From: an uncultured Bacteroidales bacterium | GTDB lineage: Bacteria; Bacteroidota; Bacteroidia; Bacteroidales; Bacteroidaceae | Direction: 5' to 3' | NCBI GenBank assembly: GCA_945871755.1 | Contig: CAMBWV010000024.1 | Span: 1-8,654 of the forward strand | DNA length: 8,654 bases | Translations under genes and position numbers: made by a program | The notes under the pieces: generated by a model | What the model was told of the DNA's origin: nothing | What the model saw: only the letters and a program-made list of their open reading frames with translations | Database searches by the model: none | Part shown: positions 1 to 6,042 of the stretch, piece by piece | How positions within the stretch are numbered: the first letter of the stretch is position 1 | Layout of the letters: each line of letters opens with the position of its first letter

Positions 1-30
1 TAACATATCGCAACAGTTTGCGAAATGTTA
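1..30. repeat. 13-bp imperfect inverted repeat at the window edge
   Basis: TAACATATCGCAA (1-13) pairs with TTGCGAAATGTTA (18-30) around a four-base CAGT loop, with one mismatch. It lies 130 bp beyond the 3' end of the minus-strand carboxynorspermidine synthase gene and could be a terminator or an operator for a gene to the left of the window. There is no clear T-tract on the minus strand within the window. It touches the window edge, so the element may be longer than seen. Confidence 0.5.
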
Positions 31-161
31 AAAGACGAGTTTTGCACACATGAGGTTTCGCGATGTATTATATTACGAGGCAACTGGCAAATGCTTCATT
101 GTCTTGGTCGCAGCGGTGGCTGGTGAAACTGGTTTCAGCGAAGCATTCGGCTCATTGTTGC
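31..161. other. gene-free stretch downstream of the polyamine gene, with small inverted repeats
   Basis: I see no credible gene here. It holds AATGCTTC (90-97) and its reverse complement GAAGCATT (140-147), enclosing a smaller TGAAAC/GTTTCA pair (124-129 and 132-137). On the minus strand this lies directly after the stop of the gene that ends at 162, so it could fold as a transcript-end structure. No U-tract supports a standard intrinsic terminator. Confidence 0.3.
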
Positions 162-1385
162 TTAGAGTTCCAGGTCGCCGCCGAAGATTTCGTGCCAGGG
201 CAGACCCTGCTTGTTGAGTTCTTCCATGAAAGGATCGGGGTCGAACTCCTCTGCGTTCCATACGCCGGGACGCTTCCAGAGGCCGAGCATAAACATACGC
301 GCACCGATACAGGCGGGCACACCCGTTGTGTAGCTGACGCCCTGCATGCCCGTTTCCTCGTAGGCGGCGCGGTGGGAGCAGTTGTTGTAAACGTAGTACG
401 TCTGCTCCTTGCCGTCCTTCAATCCACGGATGCGGCAACCGATGCTGGTCTCGCCGTCGTAGTTCTCGCCGAGGTCCTGCGGGTTGGGCAGCACGGCCTT
501 GAGGAACTGGAGGGGAACAATCTTCACCTTGACGGGACCGCTGCCGTCGGCGGCTTCGGCGGTGTATTCGAGTTCGTCGATGCGCGACATGCCGATATTC
601 TGAATAACGTCGAGGTGCTTCAGGTACTGCTCGCCGAAGGTCATCCAGAAGCGGGCGCGCTTGATCGTCGGGTAGTTCTTCACGAGGCTCTCAATCTCCT
701 CGTGGTGGAGGAGGTAGCTCTCCTTCGGACCAATATTGGGATAGGTCAGGGGCTGGTGAATCTCGAGGGGCTCGGTCTCCACCCACTGGCCATCCTGCCA
801 GTAGAGGCCCTTCTGCGTGATCTCGCGGATGTTGATTTCGGGGTTGAAGTTGGTGGCGAAGGCTTTGTGGTGGTCGCCGGCATTGCAGTCAACGATGTCG
901 AGATACTGGATTTCGTCAAAGTGGTGCTTGGCTGCATAGGCCGTATAAATGCTCGTCACACCGGGGTCGAAACCGCAACCGAGGATGGCCGTGAGACCAG
1001 CCTGCTCGAAGCGCTCCTTGTAAGCCCATTGCCAGGAATACTCGAAGTGTGCCTCGTCCTTGGGCTCGTAGTTGGCCGTGTCGAGATAGGAGCAGCCGCA
1101 CTGCAGACAGGCTTCCATGATGGTGAGGTCCTGGTAAGGCAGGGCGAGGTTCATGACGAGGTCGGGCTTGAACTCGTTCATGAGGGCGCAGAGTTGCTCC
1201 ACGCTGTCGGCATCCACCTGTGCCGTTTTGATGTCGGGCCGACCGATGGCCTTGACGATGGCATCGCACTTTGACTTCGTGCGGCTGGCAATCATGATTT
1301 CACTGAATACGTCGGTATTCTTTGCCACCTTGTGGGCAGCAACGGTGGCCACGCCACCCGCACCGATAATTAGAACTTTTCCCAT
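162..1385 (-). CDS. carboxynorspermidine synthase (saccharopine dehydrogenase-like), polyamine synthesis
   Basis: This is a 407-residue cytosolic NAD(P)H-dependent oxidoreductase. It has an N-terminal Rossmann motif (VLIIGAGGVA, residues 4-13). Further conserved blocks are NLALPYQDLTIMEACL (79-94), the LDTANYEP segment (101-108) and GCGFDPGVTS (136-145). This pattern is that of the carboxynorspermidine/carboxyspermidine dehydrogenase branch of the saccharopine dehydrogenase family. These enzymes reductively join aspartate semialdehyde to a diamine (putrescine or diaminopropane); a separate decarboxylase (NspC) then gives spermidine or norspermidine. No nspC gene is in the window. The length is normal for the family and the protein runs intact to a TAA stop. 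The start at 1385 puts the Rossmann strand right at the N-terminus, as expected. No Shine-Dalgarno sequence is visible. The leader carries a heptamer repeat and a hairpin array that separates it from recA. A lysine-pathway saccharopine dehydrogenase is the alternative, but the sequence fits the polyamine enzyme better. Confidence 0.88.
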   Translation of the reverse strand: MGKVLIIGAGGVATVAAHKVAKNTDVFSEIMIASRTKSKCDAIVKAIGRPDIKTAQVDADSVEQLCALMNEFKPDLVMNLALPYQDLTIMEACLQCGCSYLDTANYEPKDEAHFEYSWQWAYKERFEQAGLTAILGCGFDPGVTSIYTAYAAKHHFDEIQYLDIVDCNAGDHHKAFATNFNPEINIREITQKGLYWQDGQWVETEPLEIHQPLTYPNIGPKESYLLHHEEIESLVKNYPTIKRARFWMTFGEQYLKHLDVIQNIGMSRIDELEYTAEAADGSGPVKVKIVPLQFLKAVLPNPQDLGENYDGETSIGCRIRGLKDGKEQTYYVYNNCSHRAAYEETGMQGVSYTTGVPACIGARMFMLGLWKRPGVWNAEEFDPDPFMEELNKQGLPWHEIFGGDLEL

Positions 1386-1410
1386 ATTTCGTTGATTTGA
1401 ATTTTAATTT

Positions 1411-1438
1411 GGAATGAGGAATGAGGAATGAGGAATTA
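1411..1438. repeat. four tandem 7-bp repeats (GGAATGA) in the synthase gene leader
   Basis: Three exact copies of GGAATGA (1411-1417, 1418-1424, 1425-1431) are followed by one variant, GGAATTA (1432-1438). On the coding (minus) strand the unit reads TCATTCC, and the array starts 26 nt before the ATG of the gene that begins at 1385. Short arrays of this sort can change copy number by replication slippage. Any effect on expression is inference. Confidence 0.9.
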
Positions 1439-1461
1439 GCTCTGCGCCTTAGGCGCAGAGC
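1439..1461. repeat. perfect hairpin with 10-bp stem and TTA loop
   Basis: GCTCTGCGCC (1439-1448) is exactly complementary to GGCGCAGAGC (1451+1 to 1461), with TTA (1449-1451) as a three-base loop. It is stronger than any hairpin in the neighbouring array but has the same three-base loop. It could terminate minus-strand transcription from recA, although no clean U-tract follows on that strand. Confidence 0.85.
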
Positions 1462-1477
1462 ACGTGTTGGCTGAAAG

Positions 1478-1611
1478 AGACTATTGAGCTAGCAGCCGCA
1501 GGCTGCGTTGGAACTAGGGGGACGCAGTCCCCGAATGAATCTAGGAAGCCACAGGCTTCCGTTGAAACTAGGGAGCAAAGCGACCGTTGAAACTAAGGTC
1601 GCGCAGCGACC
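1478..1611. repeat. array A of short three-base-loop hairpins with GTTGAAACTA-like linkers
   Basis: Five hairpin units follow one another on the + strand. They are GCAGCC-GCA-GGCTGC (1492-1506), GGGGAC-GCA-GTCCCC (1518-1532), GGAAGCC-ACA-GGCTTCC (1544-1560), a decayed GGGAGC-AAA-GCGACC (1571-1585) and GGTCGC-GCA-GCGACC (1597-1611). The linkers are GTTGGAACTA, a divergent GAATGAATCTA, then GTTGAAACTA and GTTGAAACTAA. The stems differ in sequence, yet four of five are perfectly self-complementary and every loop has three bases. The array begins with AGACTATTGAGCTAGCAGCC, which matches the start of array B (7556) with two differences. It lies antisense to the flanking minus-strand genes. I know no named family that matches; a REP-like palindromic element is the nearest concept. 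Confidence 0.88.
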
Positions 1612-1616
1612 GCCGT

Positions 1617-2639
1617 CTAGTCCACCTTCTTCTTGAGTTCCTCAGCAATCTTGGCTTCGATTTCCTCGCAGAGTTCAGGATTGTCGGCCAGCATACGCTT
1701 GACGGCATCGCGGCCCTGACCAATCTTAGCGTCTTCGTAGCTGTACCACGAGCCGCTCTTCTTGAGGATGCCCAGCTCGGTGCCAAGGTCCACGAGTTCG
1801 GCAATGTGGTTGATACCCTCGCCGAAGCTGATTTCAAACTCGGCCTTGCGGAAGGGAGGTGCCACCTTGTTCTTGACCACCTTGACGCGCACCTGATTGC
1901 CGATGGGCGTGTCGCCATCCTTGAGTGTGGTCACACGGCGGATGTCCATGCGCACGCTGGCGTAGAACTTGAGCGCGTTACCGCCCGTTGTCGTTTCGGG
2001 ATTGCCAAACATGACGCCAATCTTCTCGCGCAACTGGTTGATGAAGATACACGTGGTGTTGGTTTTGCTGATGGAGGAAGTCAGTTTGCGCAAAGCCTGG
2101 CTCATGAGGCGGGCCTGGAGTCCCACCTTGTTGTCGCCCATGTCGCCTTCGATTTCAGCCTTGGGCGTGAGGGCGGCCACGGAGTCGATGACAATGATAT
2201 CGATGGCCGAGGAGCGAATCAACTGGTCGGCAATCTCAAGGGCCTGCTCGCCGTTGTCGGGCTGGGAGATAAGGAGCTCGTCGATATTGACACCGAGTTT
2301 GGCGGCATAGAAACGGTCGAAGGCGTGCTCGGCATCGATGAAAGCAGCAATACCTCCGTTCTTCTGCGCCTCGGCAATGGCATGGATGGCCAGCGTGGTC
2401 TTACCAGAAGATTCGGGACCGTAGATTTCGATGATACGTCCCTTGGGATATCCGCCCACTCCGAGGGCAGCGTTGAGGGCAATGCTGCCCGTGGGGATCA
2501 CTTCGACCTCTTCAATTTGCTCGTCGCCCATCTTCATGATGGAACCCTTGCCAAAGTCTTTCTCAATCTTGAGCATCGCAGCCTGGAGGGCCTTGAGCTT
2601 CTCGCTATTTGCGCTTGCGTTGATTTCTTCTTTTGCCAT
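1617..2639 (-). CDS. recA: recombinase RecA
   Basis: This is a full-length, 340-residue RecA. It forms filaments on single-stranded DNA, drives homologous pairing and strand exchange, and acts as co-protease for LexA-type repressors. Visible motifs are Walker A GPESSGKT (74-81), the catalytic glutamate region IDAEH (101-105, Glu104), Walker B DIIVIDS (147-153), the allosteric glutamine in INQLREKIG (Gln202) and the L2 DNA-binding loop ending [20 protein letters not shown] (211-230). The C-terminal tail is lysine- and glutamate-rich. The start at 2639 gives a normal N-terminus ([19 protein letters not shown]) with the usual N-terminal helix. No intein or truncation is present. The gene lies 70 nt downstream of the PUR-domain gene on the same strand and may share its transcript. 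No recognisable TAnnTTTG box or SOS operator is visible in those 70 nt. The stop codon is five bases from hairpin array A. Confidence 0.99.
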   Translation of the reverse strand: MAKEEINASANSEKLKALQAAMLKIEKDFGKGSIMKMGDEQIEEVEVIPTGSIALNAALGVGGYPKGRIIEIYGPESSGKTTLAIHAIAEAQKNGGIAAFIDAEHAFDRFYAAKLGVNIDELLISQPDNGEQALEIADQLIRSSAIDIIVIDSVAALTPKAEIEGDMGDNKVGLQARLMSQALRKLTSSISKTNTTCIFINQLREKIGVMFGNPETTTGGNALKFYASVRMDIRRVTTLKDGDTPIGNQVRVKVVKNKVAPPFRKAEFEISFGEGINHIAELVDLGTELGILKKSGSWYSYEDAKIGQGRDAVKRMLADNPELCEEIEAKIAEELKKKVD

Positions 2640-2709
2640 ATATTATAGATAAGTATTAGTACTTTTTGGGGAGGAGGGTGTGGACTCGGGGGGGCTGAAA
2701 ATTGCAGGA

Positions 2710-3339
2710 TTAAAAATCCACGTTGAAGTCGGCGTCGCCCTTAGGCATCTGCGGTGCGGAGTCCGTGGGATTGGTAGGCTGTGTGCGATTCTCCATGCGG
2801 TCGAACGAGGGACGGCGATTGAAGCCTCCAGTGCGGGGCACGTAGGTGCGGTTGAACGTGGTGCGACGCTCTGCAAAGGCGGGACGCTGGCGGCGACTCA
2901 TCTCGAAGTCGTCGTTGTAGCCATAGCCCTCGCGCGAGAAATAGCTGTCGGTGGAGCGGTAATTGCTCTCGAGCGACGTGGGCGTGGGATTGGGATTGTA
3001 GGGCAGGCCGTCGGCATAGGAATCCGAGTAGGAGTCCGAATAGCGCGGGCGCGGCGCTGGGTTGTTGGCCTGGACATAGCCCACGGCCTCCTGAAATGCC
3101 TGTACGAAGCGGTCCATATCTTCGCGATAAAGGAAAATCTTGTGCTTCTCAAACACTGGGCGCTCCTCGTCCGTTCCATCCTTAATGCGCTTGCTCTCCG
3201 TGATGGACAAATAGTTCTCGCCATGGCGATCGCGCTTCACATCCACATAATAAACACGCTTGCCCGCTTTAATCGAGCGCGAGAAAAGGATGTCGCTATC
3301 GGCCGTCCGCTCTCTCATCGAATCTTTATTGAAATCCAT
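2710..3339 (-). CDS. PUR-domain DNA/RNA-binding protein (DUF3276) with a long disordered tail
   Basis: This 209-residue protein has two parts. Residues about 14-92 form a single PUR-alpha-like domain (DILFSRSIKAGKRVYYVDVKR, then YLSITESKR, then KIFLYREDMDRFVQAFQEAV). This is the DUF3276 type common in Bacteroidota and related to Borrelia Bpur; such domains bind single-stranded DNA or RNA. Residues 93-209 are low-complexity and predicted disordered by eye: an SDSY repeat (101-108), proline and asparagine runs, and many arginines spaced with tyrosine or phenylalanine (for example FNRTYVPRTGGFNRRPSF, 162-179). The protein ends in an acidic, aromatic patch (DADFNVDF). It is the first gene of the minus-strand block, 70 nt before recA. 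The ATG at 3339 is preferred; Met8 is a possible alternative start that would keep the whole domain. Its specific role here is unknown. Confidence 0.9.
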   Translation of the reverse strand: MDFNKDSMRERTADSDILFSRSIKAGKRVYYVDVKRDRHGENYLSITESKRIKDGTDEERPVFEKHKIFLYREDMDRFVQAFQEAVGYVQANNPAPRPRYSDSYSDSYADGLPYNPNPTPTSLESNYRSTDSYFSREGYGYNDDFEMSRRQRPAFAERRTTFNRTYVPRTGGFNRRPSFDRMENRTQPTNPTDSAPQMPKGDADFNVDF

Positions 3340-3650
3340 AAAGTAAATTATATAAGTAAAAAAGGTTTTGTTGGTTCAGTCATCAAAAGGTTGGTAGTTG
3401 TCAAGCCAGCATCGGTCTCCGCGTTGCTTCCCTACGCATCTTTGAAGGCAAGAAATCCTACGAAATTTCTCGCTACACCGCACAAAATTGCATTAAAAAT
3501 TCCGAACAGGGCCTAAAAAGTAGGAAGAAAATGCTGTAGCCCCCCAAATTTTTCGTATTTTTGCCTCCGCCAAGCCATGCTGGAGGGGCTTTTTCAGTGG
3601 AAAATCCATAGACCTGCGGCGCTCGGATGGCCATAACATTTCACAGCAAT
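3340..3650. other. divergent intergenic region between the PUR gene and nusB
   Basis: About 310 bp without a supported gene. The left part (3340-3375) is AT-rich and serves as the PUR gene leader. The central part (about 3400-3520) is oddly gene-like in composition, with one open frame on the + strand to a stop near 3516 and a small inverted repeat, AGAAAT (3451-3456) with ATTTCT (3465-3470). The right part holds a good -7 box for nusB (3556-3563), a CCTCC/GGAGG pair (3564-3568 and 3582-3586) with five T after it (3590-3594), and the nusB leader. No CAAAnnTA (a minus-strand -7 box) was found for the PUR gene. Confidence 0.6.
3556..3563 (+). promoter_or_regulatory. Bacteroidota-type -7 box for nusB
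   Basis: TATTTTTG matches the TAnnTTTG -7 consensus of Bacteroidota housekeeping promoters and sits in an AT-rich context (AAATTTTTCG just before it). I see no clear TTTG-like -33 element at the usual 19-21 nt spacing. Transcription would be expected to begin near 3570, leaving a leader of about 80 nt before the nusB ATG at 3651. This is likely the promoter of nusB and possibly of the genes after it. Confidence 0.6.
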
Positions 3651-4595
3651 ATGATAAACCGCGAACTGATCCGACTGAGGATTGTCCAGTTGACCTACGC
3701 CTACTACGTGGGCGAGGGCAAACCTATGGACGTCGCTGAAAAGGAACTCTTCTTTTCCTTTGACAAGGCTCACGAATTGTATCTCTATCTGCTCTCCGTC
3801 CTGGTGAAGGTGCATCGCCTTGCCATCCACAAGAACGAAGCACGCATCGCCAGAATGACCCGCCAGGGCAACAACCCCGACGGTATCTTCCCCGAAAGAA
3901 TGCTGGCGGAGAACAAATTCCTCGTCCAGCTCAACGAAAACGAGACCCTCGCTGCCTATATGGAGAAAAAGAAGGACTGGATTGAGGAAGACGCCTTCAT
4001 CAAGAAACTCTACGCAGCCTTCACCGAAAGCAGCATCTACGAGCTCTACCTGACGAAGGAGGAGTTCGACTATGAAGCCGACCGCGAAGTGGTGCGCAAA
4101 CTCTATAAGACGTTCGTGCAAGGCAACGAGGATTTCGACAATCTCATTGAGGACCACTGCATCTACTGGAACGACGACAAATTCCTCATCGACTCCTTCG
4201 TGCTCAAGACTATCAAGCGCTTCACGCCCGAGTCCACGCCCGAGCAGGAACTGCTGCCCAAGTTCACGTCCGACGAGGACAGCGAATTTGCCCTCCAGCT
4301 CTTCCGCGCTGTCATTGCCCGCGCCGACGAGACCCGCGAGATTATTCGCGCCAACGCCCGCAACTGGGACCTTAGCCGCATGGCCTTCATGGATGTCATC
4401 ATCATGCAGATTGCCCTGGCCGAGATATTGGAGTTCCCCAGCATCCCGCTGAGCGTCAGCATCAACGAATACCTCGACATAGCCAAGGTGTACAGCACGC
4501 CCCGCAGCGCCTCCTATATCAACGGCCTGCTCGACAACGCCGTCAAGAAGTTGCGCGCCAACGGCACCATCCTCAAGGAGCGCACAACCAAATAG
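3651..4595 (+). CDS. nusB: transcription antitermination factor NusB, long Bacteroidota form
   Basis: This is a 314-residue protein. The C-terminal part (about 238-303) is a clear NusB fold: NWDLSRMAFMDVIIMQIALAEIL, then IPLSVSINEYLDIAKVYSTP and SYINGLLDNAVKKL. The first helix of the fold (INRELIRLRIVQLTYAYY, 2-19) is at the N-terminus, so some 200 residues are inserted between helix 1 and the rest. Ordinary NusB has about 140 residues; the long form is usual for this phylum. NusB, with NusE (S10), joins the antitermination complex on rRNA transcripts. I chose the ATG at 3651 because the family begins MINRxLIRxxIVQ; the ATG at 3627, in the same frame, would add eight residues (MAITFHSN) with no family support. 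It is the first gene of the plus-strand cluster and is followed by yajC after 65 nt. Confidence 0.95.
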   Translation: MINRELIRLRIVQLTYAYYVGEGKPMDVAEKELFFSFDKAHELYLYLLSVLVKVHRLAIHKNEARIARMTRQGNNPDGIFPERMLAENKFLVQLNENETLAAYMEKKKDWIEEDAFIKKLYAAFTESSIYELYLTKEEFDYEADREVVRKLYKTFVQGNEDFDNLIEDHCIYWNDDKFLIDSFVLKTIKRFTPESTPEQELLPKFTSDEDSEFALQLFRAVIARADETREIIRANARNWDLSRMAFMDVIIMQIALAEILEFPSIPLSVSINEYLDIAKVYSTPRSASYINGLLDNAVKKLRANGTILKERTTK

Positions 4596-4660
4596 GCAGG
4601 CGACCTCCCCACCCCACATTAGAAACATTTACATAACCCATACAAAAACTCACACTACAC

Positions 4661-4969
4661 ATGAACGCAATCACACTCTTGCAGGCAGCCGCTGGTGGCG
4701 GTGGTCTCGAAATGATTATCATGATGGTTATTCTCTTCGCCATCGTATATTTCTTCATGATTCGTCCCCAAAACAAGAAGCAGAAGGAAATCCAGAAGTT
4801 CCGCGACGCTCTCAGCGTGGGACAGGACGTTGTCACCATCGGTGGCATTCACGGACAGGTGAAGAATATCGACGACAACATCATCACCCTTGAAATTGCC
4901 ACGGGCACCAAGGTGAAGTTCGAGAAGAGCGCCATCATGCCCGCAGGCACCGCTCCCGAGCAGAAATAA
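4661..4969 (+). CDS. yajC: preprotein translocase subunit YajC
   Basis: This is a 102-residue small membrane protein. It has a short N-terminus with a glycine run, one membrane span (about residues 17-34, MIIMMVILFAIVYFFMI), the family signature RPQNKKQKE (35-43), and a small beta-rich cytosolic domain with VTIGGIHGQV (58-67). YajC associates with SecDF and the SecYEG translocon at the inner membrane. Length and order of parts are normal for the family. The ATG at 4661 places the span correctly. It lies between nusB and the YbbR-like gene, its usual position in Bacteroidales, and is probably cotranscribed with nusB; no separate promoter box was found in the 65 nt before it. Confidence 0.97.
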   Translation: MNAITLLQAAAGGGGLEMIIMMVILFAIVYFFMIRPQNKKQKEIQKFRDALSVGQDVVTIGGIHGQVKNIDDNIITLEIATGTKVKFEKSAIMPAGTAPEQK

Positions 4970-5054
4970 TCCTCGGCACACCTATATATATAGGAGTATC
5001 TCCACACAGCTAACCAGCGGCACACCTTTCTCTGTGCCCTAATCCCCCACGAAG
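4970..5054 (+). promoter_or_regulatory. yajC-ybbR intercistronic region with three small inverted repeats
   Basis: The 85 nt between the genes contain a perfect 14-bp palindrome CCTATATATATAGG (4981-4994). An overlapping hairpin GGAG-TAT-CTCC (4993-5003) follows it. A third pair, GGCACA (5019-5024) with TGTGCC (5033-5038), lies 16 nt before the next ATG. They could act in RNA processing or translation of the downstream gene. No U-tract follows, so these do not look like intrinsic terminators. The function is unknown. Confidence 0.45.
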
Positions 5055-6032
5055 ATGACTTCCCGGAATTTCAAAAGTATATGGAACTGCTTGTCCCTCA
5101 TCTGGAACAAGCAGTTCCTTGTTTTCTTGTTTTTCCTCTGTCTCTCGGCCTCCTTCTGGCTGTTTGAGGTACTCAACGAGACGACCGAGCAGGAGATAGA
5201 AGTGCCCATCGAGATACGGGGCATCCCCGAAGAGGTAGTCATCACGAGCGACCTGCCCGAGTTCACCCGCGCCACCCTCCGCGACAAGGGTGTCACGCTC
5301 ATGGGCTACCACTTCGGCGGCATCGTGCGCCCCATCGTGCTCGATTGGAAAAGCATCAGCAACTCCAAGGGCCACGTGCGCATCCTGCCCAACGAGCTGC
5401 GCCGCCAACTGAGCGCACAACTCTCGCAGGGCACGCAGATTGTGAGCATGCGCCCCGACACCCTCGAGTTCTATTACAACTACGGCCTGCGCAAGCGCGT
5501 GCCCGTTGCTCTGAAGGGCAACCTCCAAGCGGCCCAAGGCTACGAAATCACGCACACCCGCTTCCTGCCCGACAGCGTGACGGTGTATGCCTCCAACGAG
5601 ATTCTCGACAACATCAAAGCGGCCTACGTCAAGCCCGAATATCTCAAGAACATCGCCGACTCCACCACGCTCCAGCTCGACATCCAGCGCGTGCGGGGCG
5701 TCAAGTTTGAGCCCTCGCGCGTCAAGTTGCAAATCTTCTCCGACCGCCTCGTTGAGAAGCGCGTCAAGCTCTCCGTGCAGTCGCAAGGCTTCCCCGCGGG
5801 CAAACAGCTGTTGCCCATTCCGCAGGAGGTGGAGGTGGCATTCTACGTGCCCATGAGCATGTACAGAAGCATTGACGCCTCAGCCTTCGCCGTGTCTGTG
5901 CACTACAAGGACCTGCCCACCGACGGCAGCACCAGTTGCCCCGTCCGCGTTGACAAGGCGCCCGATGGCGTCACCCGCGTGCGCACCATCCCCGCCGCCA
6001 TCGAGTATGTCATCGAAGATACCAAGAACTAG
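5055..6032 (+). CDS. YbbR-like (CdaR-type) membrane-anchored protein
   Basis: This 325-residue protein begins with a short cytosolic stretch and one hydrophobic span (about residues 20-39, QFLVFLFFLCLSASFWLFEV). The rest is periplasmic beta-rich sequence without lipid-attachment or catalytic motifs. The YbbR repeat signature is seen in RVPVALKGNLQAAQGYEITHTRFLPDSVTVYAS (about 147-180), and the following part has similar but weaker repeats. In Firmicutes, YbbR/CdaR binds and regulates the c-di-AMP synthase CdaA; whether the Bacteroidota form does so is not established by this sequence, and no cdaA gene is in the window. It lies in the conserved nusB-yajC-ybbR-coaE order and ends 10 nt before coaE, which suggests coupled expression. 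The start at 5055 is the only one that keeps the membrane span near the N-terminus. Confidence 0.85.
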   Translation: MTSRNFKSIWNCLSLIWNKQFLVFLFFLCLSASFWLFEVLNETTEQEIEVPIEIRGIPEEVVITSDLPEFTRATLRDKGVTLMGYHFGGIVRPIVLDWKSISNSKGHVRILPNELRRQLSAQLSQGTQIVSMRPDTLEFYYNYGLRKRVPVALKGNLQAAQGYEITHTRFLPDSVTVYASNEILDNIKAAYVKPEYLKNIADSTTLQLDIQRVRGVKFEPSRVKLQIFSDRLVEKRVKLSVQSQGFPAGKQLLPIPQEVEVAFYVPMSMYRSIDASAFAVSVHYKDLPTDGSTSCPVRVDKAPDGVTRVRTIPAAIEYVIEDTKN

Positions 6033-6042
6033 TCCCACGGCC

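Larger units (their letters stand above)
1386..1616. other. recA to carboxynorspermidine synthase intergenic region, made largely of repeats
   Basis: About 230 bp without a gene. From the synthase side it contains an AT-rich 25 bp leader, four tandem heptamers (1411-1438), a strong 10-bp-stem hairpin (1439-1461), and an array of short hairpins (1478-1611) that ends five bases from the recA stop codon. I see no TAnnTTTG promoter box on the minus strand, so the polyamine gene is either read through from recA or uses a promoter I cannot recognise. Confidence 0.7.

Noticed and set aside
63..1274. Long open frame (403 codons) on the plus strand
   Set aside because: It is the mirror of the carboxynorspermidine synthase gene, which has clear family motifs on the minus strand. 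The plus-strand product is a low-complexity L/V/E/G-rich sequence typical of an antisense frame in GC-rich DNA.
1478..1611. CRISPR array, because the GTTGAAAC linker resembles the end of many CRISPR repeats
   Set aside because: The constant part is only about 10 bases, the variable parts are short palindromes and not unique 30-40 base spacers, and no cas gene is present.
1587..2648. Long plus-strand frame opposite recA
   Set aside because: It is a shadow of recA, whose motifs are complete on the other strand.
2688..2694. Run of seven G between the PUR gene and recA as a phase-variable tract
   Set aside because: It lies in untranslated DNA and is short; nothing links it to a switch in expression.
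3564..3594. Possible attenuator in the nusB leader (CCTCC/GGAGG stem and T5), which would suggest autoregulation of an antitermination factor
   Set aside because: The left arm lies directly after the -7 box and so mostly before the expected transcript start near 3570. The stem could not form in RNA made from that promoter.
3627..3650. Upstream nusB start giving MAITFHSN extension
   Set aside because: The family begins at MINRELIR, encoded from 3651; the extra residues have no family support.
3594..4628. Minus-strand frame of 344 codons opposite nusB
   Set aside because: It is antisense to nusB and has no family motif; the plus-strand frame is a clear NusB.
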